DNA of 64,000 nt from positions 868,001 through 932,000 of the forward strand of contig NW_026570279.1 in the NCBI RefSeq assembly GCF_019649055.1, read 5' to 3'. Every line of letters begins with the position of its first letter. Position 1 is the stretch's first letter. Under the pieces are notes generated by a model. That model did no database searches and had not been told where the DNA came from. It was given only the letters and a program-made list of their open reading frames with translations. Of this stretch, positions 1-8,571 are shown in pieces. The position numbers and the translations under genes are program-made. This stretch comes from Paramacrobiotus metropolitanus. Lineage: Eukaryota > Tardigrada > Eutardigrada > Parachela > Macrobiotidae.

Positions 1-1458
1 GAAGATGAACTCCATAATAAGGAGGACCAGACGGCGAGACGAAAACAGGAATATCAAGAGAGGCTGACATCGCTTGAAACCCGGCTGTTTGAGTTGGAAC
101 AACAACGGGGTTACTTGGAGAGCACAGCAGAGGAATGGAAAGTGAAGTACGAAAAGCAAAGGGAACTGGCCGAAGAGTACTTGAAAATGGTTGATGACAG
201 AGAAATGGAAGGTCATCTTGCGGTCAGTGAACTTAACGAGAGTATGTCCGAAGAATCAGCTGAAAGGTCACGGCACATAGCCGAATTAAAGGACGAATGT
301 GACTCACTGAAACTAAAGGTCACCGAAACTGAAACGAAAAGAGATGAATACGCAACCAAACTCGCCGAAGTTACTCAGCGGTTGTTGACGAACACCACTG
401 AAGTCTTCAAGCTCAGGAATGACCTGAAGCTCCGTGACGAGAATATCGGGACCCTCCAGAAGGAGTCATACGATCACCAGAGAAGAGCTGATGAAGCCGC
501 TAAGGTGGCAAAGGACTTGCGAGATCTTACAGCCACCGAAGGTGTACGGCTGAAGAATGAAATAAGACAGGTGATGCAAGAGAACAAGGTGTTGAAGGAG
601 GACAACAAAAAGGTCACCGATGAGATCAAAGAGTTGAAAGAAGCCGCCAAGACAATTGCCGAGCAAGGCAAGAGGTGGGAACATGAGGCACACCTCCTGG
701 ATGAAAAGGTCACGGTGCTCGAGTTGAAAGATAAAGAGTGGCAACAGACAGTTCATCAGAAGACACAGGAGATCATTAAACTCAACACGGAGTTGATCGA
801 TATGACCCAAACAGCAATGACAAGAGAAGATGAGGTCAATCAGACAAAAACCCAGCTGAAAGCGGCAGCCGATGAGTACTCGAAACTGGAACGAGATGTG
901 ACCCAGTTGGCGGAACACATTAGGAAAGTGGAAAACGATACCGAAAAGGTCATCCAAGACAAAACGCTTCAATTGCATCAGCAAATGTCGAAGGTCAACC
1001 AAGAGAACCAGAACCTGAAGAATGAGAAAGAACAATCCGATTTAAGGATTAAGCGCCTCGAAGATGAGAATAAAGCTCTTCAAATGTCCAACAAACATAA
1101 AGACGAACAGCTCCTACAACACGGAGTCAGAACAGCAACAGTGGAATCGCCCCTACCCAGTTACAGCAAGGCGCATGAAACGGGCACGGGCAAAAGTTTC
1201 CACTTTGAGATGCCGCTACGAACCGGCACTGGTAAGGGAAGCGTTAAAAACGAAAGAGATGGCGAAAAGGTCACAGATGACAAAGAGCCACCTTCAGAAA
1301 GCTACCCGCATATGAGTCGAGGTGACCCTTCACAATTTCCCCCGCACATTGAAACGAATGTGTTTATCGATGAAGGACGACGAGACAGACCCCCCCAGCC
1401 GGCAGGAACGTCCGAGGAAGTCCCGTTATGGAAAGGCGCAACGAACTCAAAACGATGA
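1..1458 (+). CDS. gag: Element A Gag N-terminal coiled-coil region (partial)
   Basis: The frame is open from base 1, so the true start is upstream. It encodes a long, highly charged Glu/Lys/Gln-rich protein with heptad-like spacing of Leu/Val/Ile over about 380 residues, typical of an extended coiled coil. A Pro/Ser/Thr-rich linker follows (SPLPSYSK near 1150). In element B the matching region runs in one frame into the Gag core. Here the two lie in different frames and overlap at 1322-1458, so A probably has a frameshift in that overlap. The coiled coil plausibly serves Gag multimerisation (inference); it is far longer than a usual Ty3/Gypsy Gag N-terminus. Confidence 0.8.
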   Translation, partial: EDELHNKEDQTARRKQEYQERLTSLETRLFELEQQRGYLESTAEEWKVKYEKQRELAEEYLKMVDDREMEGHLAVSELNESMSEESAERSRHIAELKDECDSLKLKVTETETKRDEYATKLAEVTQRLLTNTTEVFKLRNDLKLRDENIGTLQKESYDHQRRADEAAKVAKDLRDLTATEGVRLKNEIRQVMQENKVLKEDNKKVTDEIKELKEAAKTIAEQGKRWEHEAHLLDEKVTVLELKDKEWQQTVHQKTQEIIKLNTELIDMTQTAMTREDEVNQTKTQLKAAADEYSKLERDVTQLAEHIRKVENDTEKVIQDKTLQLHQQMSKVNQENQNLKNEKEQSDLRIKRLEDENKALQMSNKHKDEQLLQHGVRTATVESPLPSYSKAHETGTGKSFHFEMPLRTGTGKGSVKNERDGEKVTDDKEPPSESYPHMSRGDPSQFPPHIETNVFIDEGRRDRPPQPAGTSEEVPLWKGATNSKR

Positions 1459-3040
1459 AGGAAGTAGCGAAGAAGACGATGACCGGAGAGCAGAAAACAC
1501 AGCTGTACAATTGACAAAAGCACTCAATTCAATGGCTCGGAAAACGCCTCTCATGACCTTCGACGGCAGTCGCGACACTGTGAGTGGATGGACACGGTTG
1601 GTAAAGGAAACCCAAAGGACTTACCAGCTGACGGACGACCAAATTATGATCGAGATAGCCAGTGCAGTGAAAGGTCCTGCAAAAACATGGTTCGAAGGAG
1701 AAAAGGACATCGCAGCCGAAGATGGAATTGAATACTCAATAACAGAGTGGATGGACAAATTCAAAGACGAATACGGTGATCGAGATGAAGAAGTCTTAGG
1801 TTTACGTGAGGCCTATGCAAGGAAATTTGAACTCGGAAAAGAATCGCTGGACCAGTATTATCAGGCGATGATGCGATTCAAAGCTAAAAGAATCATCACG
1901 GAGAAACAAGCAGTCGGATTCTTAATTGAAGGATGTAGAGGAGACAATGAACTCTACAAGGCATTGCGGATACTAAAGTGCAAGACGCCAACGGACGTGA
2001 AGGACTTCTTCCGACATTGGGCCACCGGCGAAGAGAAATATAAGGCGCCTAAATGTCAACGTAATCAGGAATACGTGACCATCCGCCAAGGCCAAGTCGA
2101 AAATGTGCCGCAACAGAGAATGGCAGCTACACCAATTCAGCAACCAGTTGAATACCGAGTGGAGACTCCGGTTAGAGAGGTCACGGAAAAAGTGACCTTT
2201 ATCGACAGCCAGACAGGACAACCGATAACGTACGCAATGGTAGCGGCGATACAAGCGGCAGCTCAAGTGAGACCGATACCTCAGAATGTGGCTCCACCAG
2301 CACCACAGAATGTGGCCCCTATGAATATAGGGTTACCACAACAGGGAGCGGGTAATGGAAATTTCGGTGGAAACGGATATGGAAATGGTAACTGGAACGG
2401 AGGTCAAGGAAACTTCCAACAGAACCAAGGTCAAGGTCAAGGAAACTTCAGAGGGAATCAACAGCAACAAGGGTCACGAACAGAATTCAAGTTTCAGTTA
2501 ATTGACGGATGGGTAGCAAACGGAGTGCAGATGTGCCAACAGTGCATGTATGGCAATCACCAAACACAGGGATGCAAGTTCGCCAACACACCACCGGACC
2601 AGAACCCGAACTTGTTTGCGTTCAACGAGTGGCAACGACTGCGCGGGCTTGGTGGTTGGCGCCTAGCGGTGAATAATGGATATGACCTCATCACCCAATG
2701 GTATCAGCACAAAGCAAACTTCCAAAACCAGAATGGGAACGGTAATTATGGAAATGGAAATGGTGGCCAAGGCGGCGGCTATCGTGGCGGTGGCTTCGGC
2801 CGCGGCGGCTTCAGAGGAAGGGGCAGAGGCTTCGGCCGCGGAAACTTCAGAGGAGGCCAGAACAATGGAGGTGGCCAAGGAAACTACCAACAGGGCGGCG
2901 GACAAAATAATGGTGGCGGCCAGAACATGGGAAACGGACAGAACCCTAACCCGGCAATTGGTAACGGACAACAACAAGGCAATGTGCAAGGCGCGCAACA
3001 AGGAGGGGCGCCGGTTCAGGGAAACGGGCAAGATCAGTAG
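1322..3040 (+). CDS. gag: Element A Gag core with CCHC knuckle and RGG tail
   Basis: The codons before about 1450 are probably out of frame; homology to B begins near 1500. Residues about 70-230 resemble the retrotransposon Gag domain (motifs ATFDG/TFDGS, KTWFEGE, FKDEYGD, LGLREAYARKF). Next comes a Gly/Asn/Gln-rich stretch, a zinc knuckle CQQCMYGNHQTQGC (CX2CX4HX4C, about 2534-2575), and an RGG-box tail (GRGGFRGRGRGFGRG) typical of RNA-binding proteins. It ends at TAG 3038-3040, just after a slippery GGGAAAC. Expected role: particle assembly and RNA packaging. Confidence 0.9.
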   Translation: MTLHNFPRTLKRMCLSMKDDETDPPSRQERPRKSRYGKAQRTQNDEGSSEEDDDRRAENTAVQLTKALNSMARKTPLMTFDGSRDTVSGWTRLVKETQRTYQLTDDQIMIEIASAVKGPAKTWFEGEKDIAAEDGIEYSITEWMDKFKDEYGDRDEEVLGLREAYARKFELGKESLDQYYQAMMRFKAKRIITEKQAVGFLIEGCRGDNELYKALRILKCKTPTDVKDFFRHWATGEEKYKAPKCQRNQEYVTIRQGQVENVPQQRMAATPIQQPVEYRVETPVREVTEKVTFIDSQTGQPITYAMVAAIQAAAQVRPIPQNVAPPAPQNVAPMNIGLPQQGAGNGNFGGNGYGNGNWNGGQGNFQQNQGQGQGNFRGNQQQQGSRTEFKFQLIDGWVANGVQMCQQCMYGNHQTQGCKFANTPPDQNPNLFAFNEWQRLRGLGGWRLAVNNGYDLITQWYQHKANFQNQNGNGNYGNGNGGQGGGYRGGGFGRGGFRGRGRGFGRGNFRGGQNNGGGQGNYQQGGGQNNGGGQNMGNGQNPNPAIGNGQQQGNVQGAQQGGAPVQGNGQDQ

Positions 3041-3061
3041 GCACCGGTGAGCCTACTGATC
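3019..3061 (+). promoter_or_regulatory. Gag-Pol -1 frameshift signal, element A
   Basis: GGGAAAC at 3019-3025 lies in the Gag frame exactly as G GGA AAC (X XXY YYZ). A 6-nt spacer follows, then a perfect 11-bp stem (GATCAGTAGGC at 3032-3042 with GCCTACTGATC at 3051-3061) closing an 8-nt loop. The Gag stop lies within the 5' arm. The pol-like frame downstream is the -1 frame. Element B has the same layout. This is the classical architecture of programmed -1 frameshifting. Confidence 0.85.
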
Positions 3062-3107
3062 GTCCCGACCCTAAACCACCGGATAAAAGGGAAAGGTCAC
3101 CACTGCA

Positions 3108-3968
3108 GTGAATGTGACCACTGCAACGGCTATACGGATGCCGTCAGCGCAAAAAGAAACGGCTAAATGGATGCCGCCTCAGCAAAATGAAACGGCTATA
3201 TGGATGCCGTTAATGCAAAAAGAAATTGGAACGGTTATAAGGATACCGTCACAGCAGCAGAATCAAAGGTCACCGCAGAATGGTACTGCGAGTGGAAACG
3301 TTCAAGCTGATAAAAGGTCACCGCAGAATGGTACTGCGAGTGGAAGCGCGCAACAGGACCAAAGGTCACCGCAGAATGGTACTGCGAGTGGGAATTGTCG
3401 TGACGGTAGCGCGACACTGCAAAAAGTGCAGCAAAGGTCACCGTATTGCAACGAAGAAGTGTTAGCGCAACGACGCGCAGAACGGAACGCGAAGATTCAA
3501 CAAGCGCTGCGGAACCAAAAGAAACCACAAACTGATACTGCGGAAGAAATAGAAATGCACCACGAGTGGTTCCGGAAACAAAGGGCGACAAATGAGCAAA
3601 TTTCACCTCCGCAGAACGACACTGCGGATGGACAAGAGGAAAGGTCACCTTCTGTTGGAAAAGTTCAAGTGAGAGGTCAAGGAGCGAGTGCGAACGCGAA
3701 AGGTCACGGCGACAGCGTCGTGTTGAAAGGTCAAGAAACAAACATGACACTGCGAACTGCGCAGCAAAAGAATAATGAAATGGCACAGAACTCCGACGAC
3801 TCACTTGTTGACGCAGTAACTCTGCAACAGAAGGAAAAGGCAAAAAGTGGCCTACAGACCGAATGGCAATCACGGGATGTGGATACCCGTAACGCCGAAA
3901 GCGAAGCAGAAAGCGCGAATGTCACAAGAGGATTACTGGGACATGCAAGAACTGCGAACGCAACATGA
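3108..3968 (+). CDS. pol: Element A Pol N-terminal extension, segment 1 (repeat-rich)
   Basis: Low-complexity Gln/Asn/Ser/Thr-rich protein made largely of repeats such as SPQNGTASG (copies near 3265, 3325 and 3370) and ETA-x-WMP. It aligns with the start of the long Pol frame of element B, where the same repeats occur. Relative to the frame entered by -1 shifting, a TGA at about 3106 interrupts A, so this segment is in a different frame and A is probably damaged here. No catalytic motif. At DNA level each repeat is a small hairpin preceded by AAAGGTCACC. Confidence 0.55.
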   Translation: MNVTTATAIRMPSAQKETAKWMPPQQNETAIWMPLMQKEIGTVIRIPSQQQNQRSPQNGTASGNVQADKRSPQNGTASGSAQQDQRSPQNGTASGNCRDGSATLQKVQQRSPYCNEEVLAQRRAERNAKIQQALRNQKKPQTDTAEEIEMHHEWFRKQRATNEQISPPQNDTADGQEERSPSVGKVQVRGQGASANAKGHGDSVVLKGQETNMTLRTAQQKNNEMAQNSDDSLVDAVTLQQKEKAKSGLQTEWQSRDVDTRNAESEAESANVTRGLLGHARTANAT

Positions 3969-4653
3969 GAGGAGAAGATTAGAAGAGTTGGTTACCGGGA
4001 AACCAGCGCAAGGGTCACCGAACCCAGTCCCAGCATTCGACCCAGCTGAATATAAGAAGGCATTCGCTGACGAAAATTTTAAAAGAAATGCACCGCCAAA
4101 CGATAAACCGTTAAATTATGGAGAAAAAGTCCCCATACAAAAGTTGACAGGCGGCGGATTTGTCATGAAGCGCAACGAAAGGTCACAGGACTTAGCGCAA
4201 AATGAACAAAAAGGAAGGTCAAATGAGAGGGCGCAAACGCAACAGAGTGGCGCAACCGAAAGGTCACGGGACTTATCACAAGCACTGCAAAAGGATGCCA
4301 ATGACAAGTCACCAGCCCGAACAGACGGGATATCTTCGCAAATTGACCCAACGAAAACGAACAATGAAGTATCTGCAAAAGTGATGCAATGGATGACCGA
4401 AAAGGGATATGACATGGTTACATATGAAAGGTCACCAGATGAGCTGAAAGACAGTGAAGCAGATGAACTGAAGCAAGCCGACCAAATAACAAGCGAAGTC
4501 ATTGAGAAGTTGCGAGATAAACGAAATGAAAACCGTAAAGAGGAACTGATCCACCAAACGATAAATGAAGTGACAAAAGGTCACGGGGATAGCACAAAAG
4601 CAAACGAGCAAGTGCAAAATGCCGAAAAGGTCACCAGCAGTAAAGATTCCTGA
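3847..4653 (+). CDS. pol: Element A Pol N-terminal extension, segment 2
   Basis: Overlaps the previous segment in another frame. B encodes both parts in one frame, so A carries a frameshift near 3845. The sequence is polar and Lys/Glu-rich, with conserved blocks shared with B: APPNDKPLNYGEKVP, SPARTDG and MVTYERSPD. Repeated ERSRDL-type peptides are the translation of AAAGGTCACGG motifs. No known domain recognised. It stops about 60 codons before the protease motif. Confidence 0.55.
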   Translation: MAYRPNGNHGMWIPVTPKAKQKARMSQEDYWDMQELRTQHERRRLEELVTGKPAQGSPNPVPAFDPAEYKKAFADENFKRNAPPNDKPLNYGEKVPIQKLTGGGFVMKRNERSQDLAQNEQKGRSNERAQTQQSGATERSRDLSQALQKDANDKSPARTDGISSQIDPTKTNNEVSAKVMQWMTEKGYDMVTYERSPDELKDSEADELKQADQITSEVIEKLRDKRNENRKEELIHQTINEVTKGHGDSTKANEQVQNAEKVTSSKDS

Positions 4654-5160
4654 GAAGCAAACAGACAAGAAAGAGACTCGGAAATTTTACGATGTTCGGA
4701 CTGACGTGCCACACAGGATCGATAAGTTGAGCGAGATACTGAAAGGTCACAGTACTCAACGAAAGGATAAACGCCCCCTGACATGGATCCGGGACCAGTA
4801 TCACTTATTCCTGTGAAATGTAAGATTCACACATTGAAGATTCAAAACGGAAAATTGCCCAAGAATCGAAGCATACACATGAAGTGAAAGTGGGAGACAT
4901 AAAGGTCAACGCAATGTTGGACACCGGCGCTGAGACGTCGCTGATCAGCAAACCGTTTTGCGAAAATGGATTGCCCCATTACCACCAGATAGACTGGTGA
5001 AGATAAACGGATAGCGGAACGTCAGGATCAACGTGAAAGTGGGAAGACAGAAGCGAACAACGCCAGTGTTGGACGTACCGGTTCGACTATGAGACGTACG
5101 GTGATCGACAGAACCGTTTTGGATAACGAAAGGAGAACCGATTGCAACGTCTCACCGAAC
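4619..5160 (+). pseudogene. pol: Element A retropepsin-like protease remnant
   Basis: The conserved block preceding protease (FYDVRTDVPHRID) is at about 4683-4722. The aspartic-protease active-site motif LDTGAETSLIS is readable at about 4917-4950, in a different frame. After about 4960 the similarity to the intact B protease (30260-30540) breaks up through several indels and stops. The flap and C-terminal Gly-rich strand cannot be followed. This copy is very unlikely to make an active protease. Confidence 0.75.
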
Positions 5161-5199
5161 TAAAGACAAACCCAGACCAGACACCGGGAAACGAAAAAG

Positions 5200-8100
5200 A
5201 TGGCGCAAAAAGAATTGTCACCATTTGAGCAGTTGCGAATGATTCAACAGGAAATCGAAAACACATTGAATCGGTCAATGCTGATGCAACAGGGAAGAGA
5301 GAAGGTCATCTCAGTACCAGAGACACTGGAGAAGAAAAGCGAATGCACAAAAGTCGACGAAAGGAAGAAGGAACTGCTCGCGCCAGATATGGATGAGGTG
5401 ATCATATTTCTCCCGGACGGGAGAAGTATGATCGCAGACGACAATGAACAAGGAGCTACAGAAAATGGAAATGTCGAAAAAGCTATCCCAGTACCAGAGG
5501 CACTGGAAACGAAAAATGAAAACGGAAATGCTGAAAAAGTTATCCCAGTACCAGAGGCACTGGGAAATAAAGATGTAAGGTCACCGACGAGACGAGTTGA
5601 GGATAGCCGTGAGGTAGCAGAGCGCACCTCCCAAAAGGAATCCTTTTTCGAACCACGATCTGCTACCAAAGATGAAACCGAAGAAAAAGAATTGCAAAGA
5701 ATACCAGAGCGTACTACTAACGATGAAAGGTTTCCAACACTTGAAGAGATAGTTGCCACACAGAAAGAAGCGGCAGCTGCGGCGAAACAATCGCTTGTGC
5801 CAGGCATGGAGTGGGCAAAACCTATCCCAGTACCAGAGGCACTGGGAATAAAGACGGCTAAAGTATGGAAGGATAAAAAGAGTGAAAGGTTACGAGTACT
5901 GAAACGAATAGCCGAAGAAGAACAGATGTTTACAAGTGAAATTCGTAACAAGGCGTTGGAGCAGCTGAAAGGTCACCGGACAAATAAAGAACCAGAGGTC
6001 ATCGAAATATCCTCTGAAGATAAAAGCGCGACTCCAATTGAATGTGAGGAAGATACCACAGCACAGGAAGAGGTTAAACCTCAAGCGAGCCAAAGGACAT
6101 TAACTCCAGAAGAACGAGCCGGGAGTTGTCACCACGGTTACTTTGAGGACCCGTGCAGAGTACAACCACAATGGGAATGTGCGGAATGTTGCGAAAATGC
6201 CTCCCAAGATGACCCTTCACAGTGGCCGAAATGTAATGCCGCATTAGCAGACCTTAAAGGTCATGTCCAAAAGGAAGTGAAAAGCATCATGCGGACAAAC
6301 GAAATGTGGAAACCACACATCGAACGATATCATTGGAATAGATATCGAACATGGCTATCATGTGTGGAAAGCTTTATAATCGGGAGAGGTAAATGGTTAA
6401 ACCACTGGTTAAAACGTGTCGAAAAGGGGATCCAAGACCCCCTTGATCCGGTAGCAACCGAAAAGAGATTTGAAAGAGAGATAGAAGAGATGAACGAAGA
6501 AGGGGAGTTGTGGGAAGAAGCGAGAGTTGACCTTTTCTGGGACTTTCGCGTAAACCACATGTATAAAGGTGAAGGAAGAACGATTATTTTTCCAGCAGGA
6601 CTTGGCACACCTGTTTATGAATCGCTCCAAGTATACTACGACGCGTTAAAAGAGGGAAATGAAGAGCAATTTGAAAGATACTGGGAAAAATTTGAAAGAG
6701 AAATTCCCACATTTGATGTCAAAGACATGAGAGAATTACAGGTAACCCGGAGAAGAAGGTTACCGGGATTAATGCAGAAGAAAAAGGTGACCTTTGCACC
6801 AGATCCAGACGGAGTGGATTACCCAGAACGAGGCGGCGACACGTGGTGCATGTATGAAACGATTCCAGATGATGAATGGGTCACCGAGGAATTGATGGCA
6901 AACTGTATCTTCGTCGGTCCCAAACGACCTAAAGGTTACGGAATGGTTCAACAGGATAAAGCTCATAAAGAGACTACAAAAGGAACAGAACAAGAGGAGC
7001 TGGTTAAAGAGATAGTCGAGGGAGGATCGAATGAAACGGAAGAAAGTTCAAGGTCAGCATTCGACATTGCACAGATGCTAACGGATAGAGGTGAAATGTG
7101 GAAGAAGTTCAAAGAAGAAGTGGACCGAATAACGAATGAACAGCAAAACCCAGTAACTGAGGCAAAAAACGGGGAAAGGTCACTCGATAACGGTGAGGAA
7201 TGTCCGCCGGTCGAGTTGACCGAAAAGCCATTAACAAACCTTGAAGAAACAAATGAACGGGAAAAGTCGAAATCGGACGAAAGGTCAGACTCCGATCAAT
7301 CAGAAAGGTCACCAACGAGAATCCGAGTAGCAAGGAGTCACCCGAGAGTCGCTGCACGAAACGGGCGAAAGGCAAAAGAGGGGGACAAACCTCTGCTCAA
7401 AAATTCGAAAGCGAAAAAACTTAGCGATTCACGGGAAAATGAAAGTGACCTTTCATCAGAAGATGAAGGAGTTGATGAACGCCCACTCGAAAAGGCTGAC
7501 AAAGGTCAAGTCACTGCACAAGAATACGAGAGCAGTAATTCGGACTCGGAATGGACGAGTTCAAGTGATAATTCAACGACTTCGGAAGATTCAGGTGTAA
7601 GTGACCTTTCGGAGCAAGAGGATTTAATGGACTTGGATGAAGACGACGAAGTGGATGAAGAAAAAGAAAAGGATATTAAAGTCAGAAGATTGAAAGTAGA
7701 AAAGGCCAGAATGTCGAAAGATGTAATCAAAGTCTACAGTGATCAAAGAATTACACTGAAACCGTCCAACTGCACACGCGTAAAGGTCAAGATGGGAAAA
7801 TACGCACCGGCCCAAAACAAGCTGATGTTTACACCGGTCCCACAAGTGGAAACTGAAGTGCAACCGTTGGCAGGAGTGACGGACCACAGGGGAAAATACT
7901 TCGAAATCGTCATCGCGAATCACAGTAGCAAATATCGGATCGTGAAGAAAAATCAACTTCTCGGCTACGTTGAACCGTATGAACATATGGAGAATGTAAA
8001 GGTCAACGCAGGGACAGTAAAAAACGTACTCGAAGACCCTGATGTGGACGATACAACGAAAGCCGAACTTACAAAGATAATTGAAAATTTGAAACTAGGA

Positions 8101-8292
8101 CCTGACCTCACTGAAGAACAGAAGAACGACGTGTATAACGCGTTTTGGGAATTCTGGAAGGTTTTACCCACATCAGAGAAACCATATGGAGATGTGAAAG
8201 GGGTCACTCACGTAATTGATACGGGAGACGCCAAACCAGTTAAATGCAACCCGGCCAGAACGAGTTGGACAGGCCGCGAGTTTATAACATAG
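5200..8292 (+). CDS. pol: Element A Pol spacer region to RT N-terminus
   Basis: About 1000 codons between protease and RT, where most Ty3/Gypsy elements have few. Seen: repeats of IPVPEALG (5486, 5543, 5825), each encoded by a near-identical DNA hairpin; an ERTSQKESFFEPRSAT repeat (about 5620); a Cys/His cluster (CHHG...CRVQPQ...CAEC) at about 6125-6240 conserved in B and possibly metal-binding; and acidic Ser-rich tracts (7440-7650). The end matches the start of RT (KPVKCNPARTSW). It stops at TAG 8290-8292, where B reads AAG, so a nonsense change cuts A's RT. Confidence 0.75.
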   Translation: MAQKELSPFEQLRMIQQEIENTLNRSMLMQQGREKVISVPETLEKKSECTKVDERKKELLAPDMDEVIIFLPDGRSMIADDNEQGATENGNVEKAIPVPEALETKNENGNAEKVIPVPEALGNKDVRSPTRRVEDSREVAERTSQKESFFEPRSATKDETEEKELQRIPERTTNDERFPTLEEIVATQKEAAAAAKQSLVPGMEWAKPIPVPEALGIKTAKVWKDKKSERLRVLKRIAEEEQMFTSEIRNKALEQLKGHRTNKEPEVIEISSEDKSATPIECEEDTTAQEEVKPQASQRTLTPEERAGSCHHGYFEDPCRVQPQWECAECCENASQDDPSQWPKCNAALADLKGHVQKEVKSIMRTNEMWKPHIERYHWNRYRTWLSCVESFIIGRGKWLNHWLKRVEKGIQDPLDPVATEKRFEREIEEMNEEGELWEEARVDLFWDFRVNHMYKGEGRTIIFPAGLGTPVYESLQVYYDALKEGNEEQFERYWEKFEREIPTFDVKDMRELQVTRRRRLPGLMQKKKVTFAPDPDGVDYPERGGDTWCMYETIPDDEWVTEELMANCIFVGPKRPKGYGMVQQDKAHKETTKGTEQEELVKEIVEGGSNETEESSRSAFDIAQMLTDRGEMWKKFKEEVDRITNEQQNPVTEAKNGERSLDNGEECPPVELTEKPLTNLEETNEREKSKSDERSDSDQSERSPTRIRVARSHPRVAARNGRKAKEGDKPLLKNSKAKKLSDSRENESDLSSEDEGVDERPLEKADKGQVTAQEYESSNSDSEWTSSSDNSTTSEDSGVSDLSEQEDLMDLDEDDEVDEEKEKDIKVRRLKVEKARMSKDVIKVYSDQRITLKPSNCTRVKVKMGKYAPAQNKLMFTPVPQVETEVQPLAGVTDHRGKYFEIVIANHSSKYRIVKKNQLLGYVEPYEHMENVKVNAGTVKNVLEDPDVDDTTKAELTKIIENLKLGPDLTEEQKNDVYNAFWEFWKVLPTSEKPYGDVKGVTHVIDTGDAKPVKCNPARTSWTGREFIT

Positions 8293-8304
8293 CATATCGA
8301 AGAG

Positions 8305-8571
8305 ATGTTGGCACAAGATGTAATTGAGCCGTCAGATGCCGAATGGAGTTTCCCAGTCGTATTGGCAATAAAGAAAAATGGCGACGGAACAATGGGAACG
8401 AGATTTTGCGTCAATTACATCATGCTTAACAAGTTAACGAGGAAAAATGACTACCCGCTGCCGAACCCGGATGAGTTGCTCGACGCGTGCGCAGGCAACA
8501 AATATTACGGGGAAAATGGACTTGCAAAGTGGATTCTGGCAGATCCCAATGGATCCAGCGTCAATCAATAA
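8305..8571 (+). pseudogene. pol: Element A RT N-terminal fragment
   Basis: Same frame as the previous segment, resuming after the TAG. It contains RT fingers/palm motifs (DVIEPSDAEWSFPVV, RFCVNYIMLNKL, YPLPNPDELLD). Compared with B, one extra base near 8512 (GGGGAAAATGG against GGAAAGATGG) throws it out of frame. True RT coding continues in the overlapping frame from about 8513. Confidence 0.85.
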
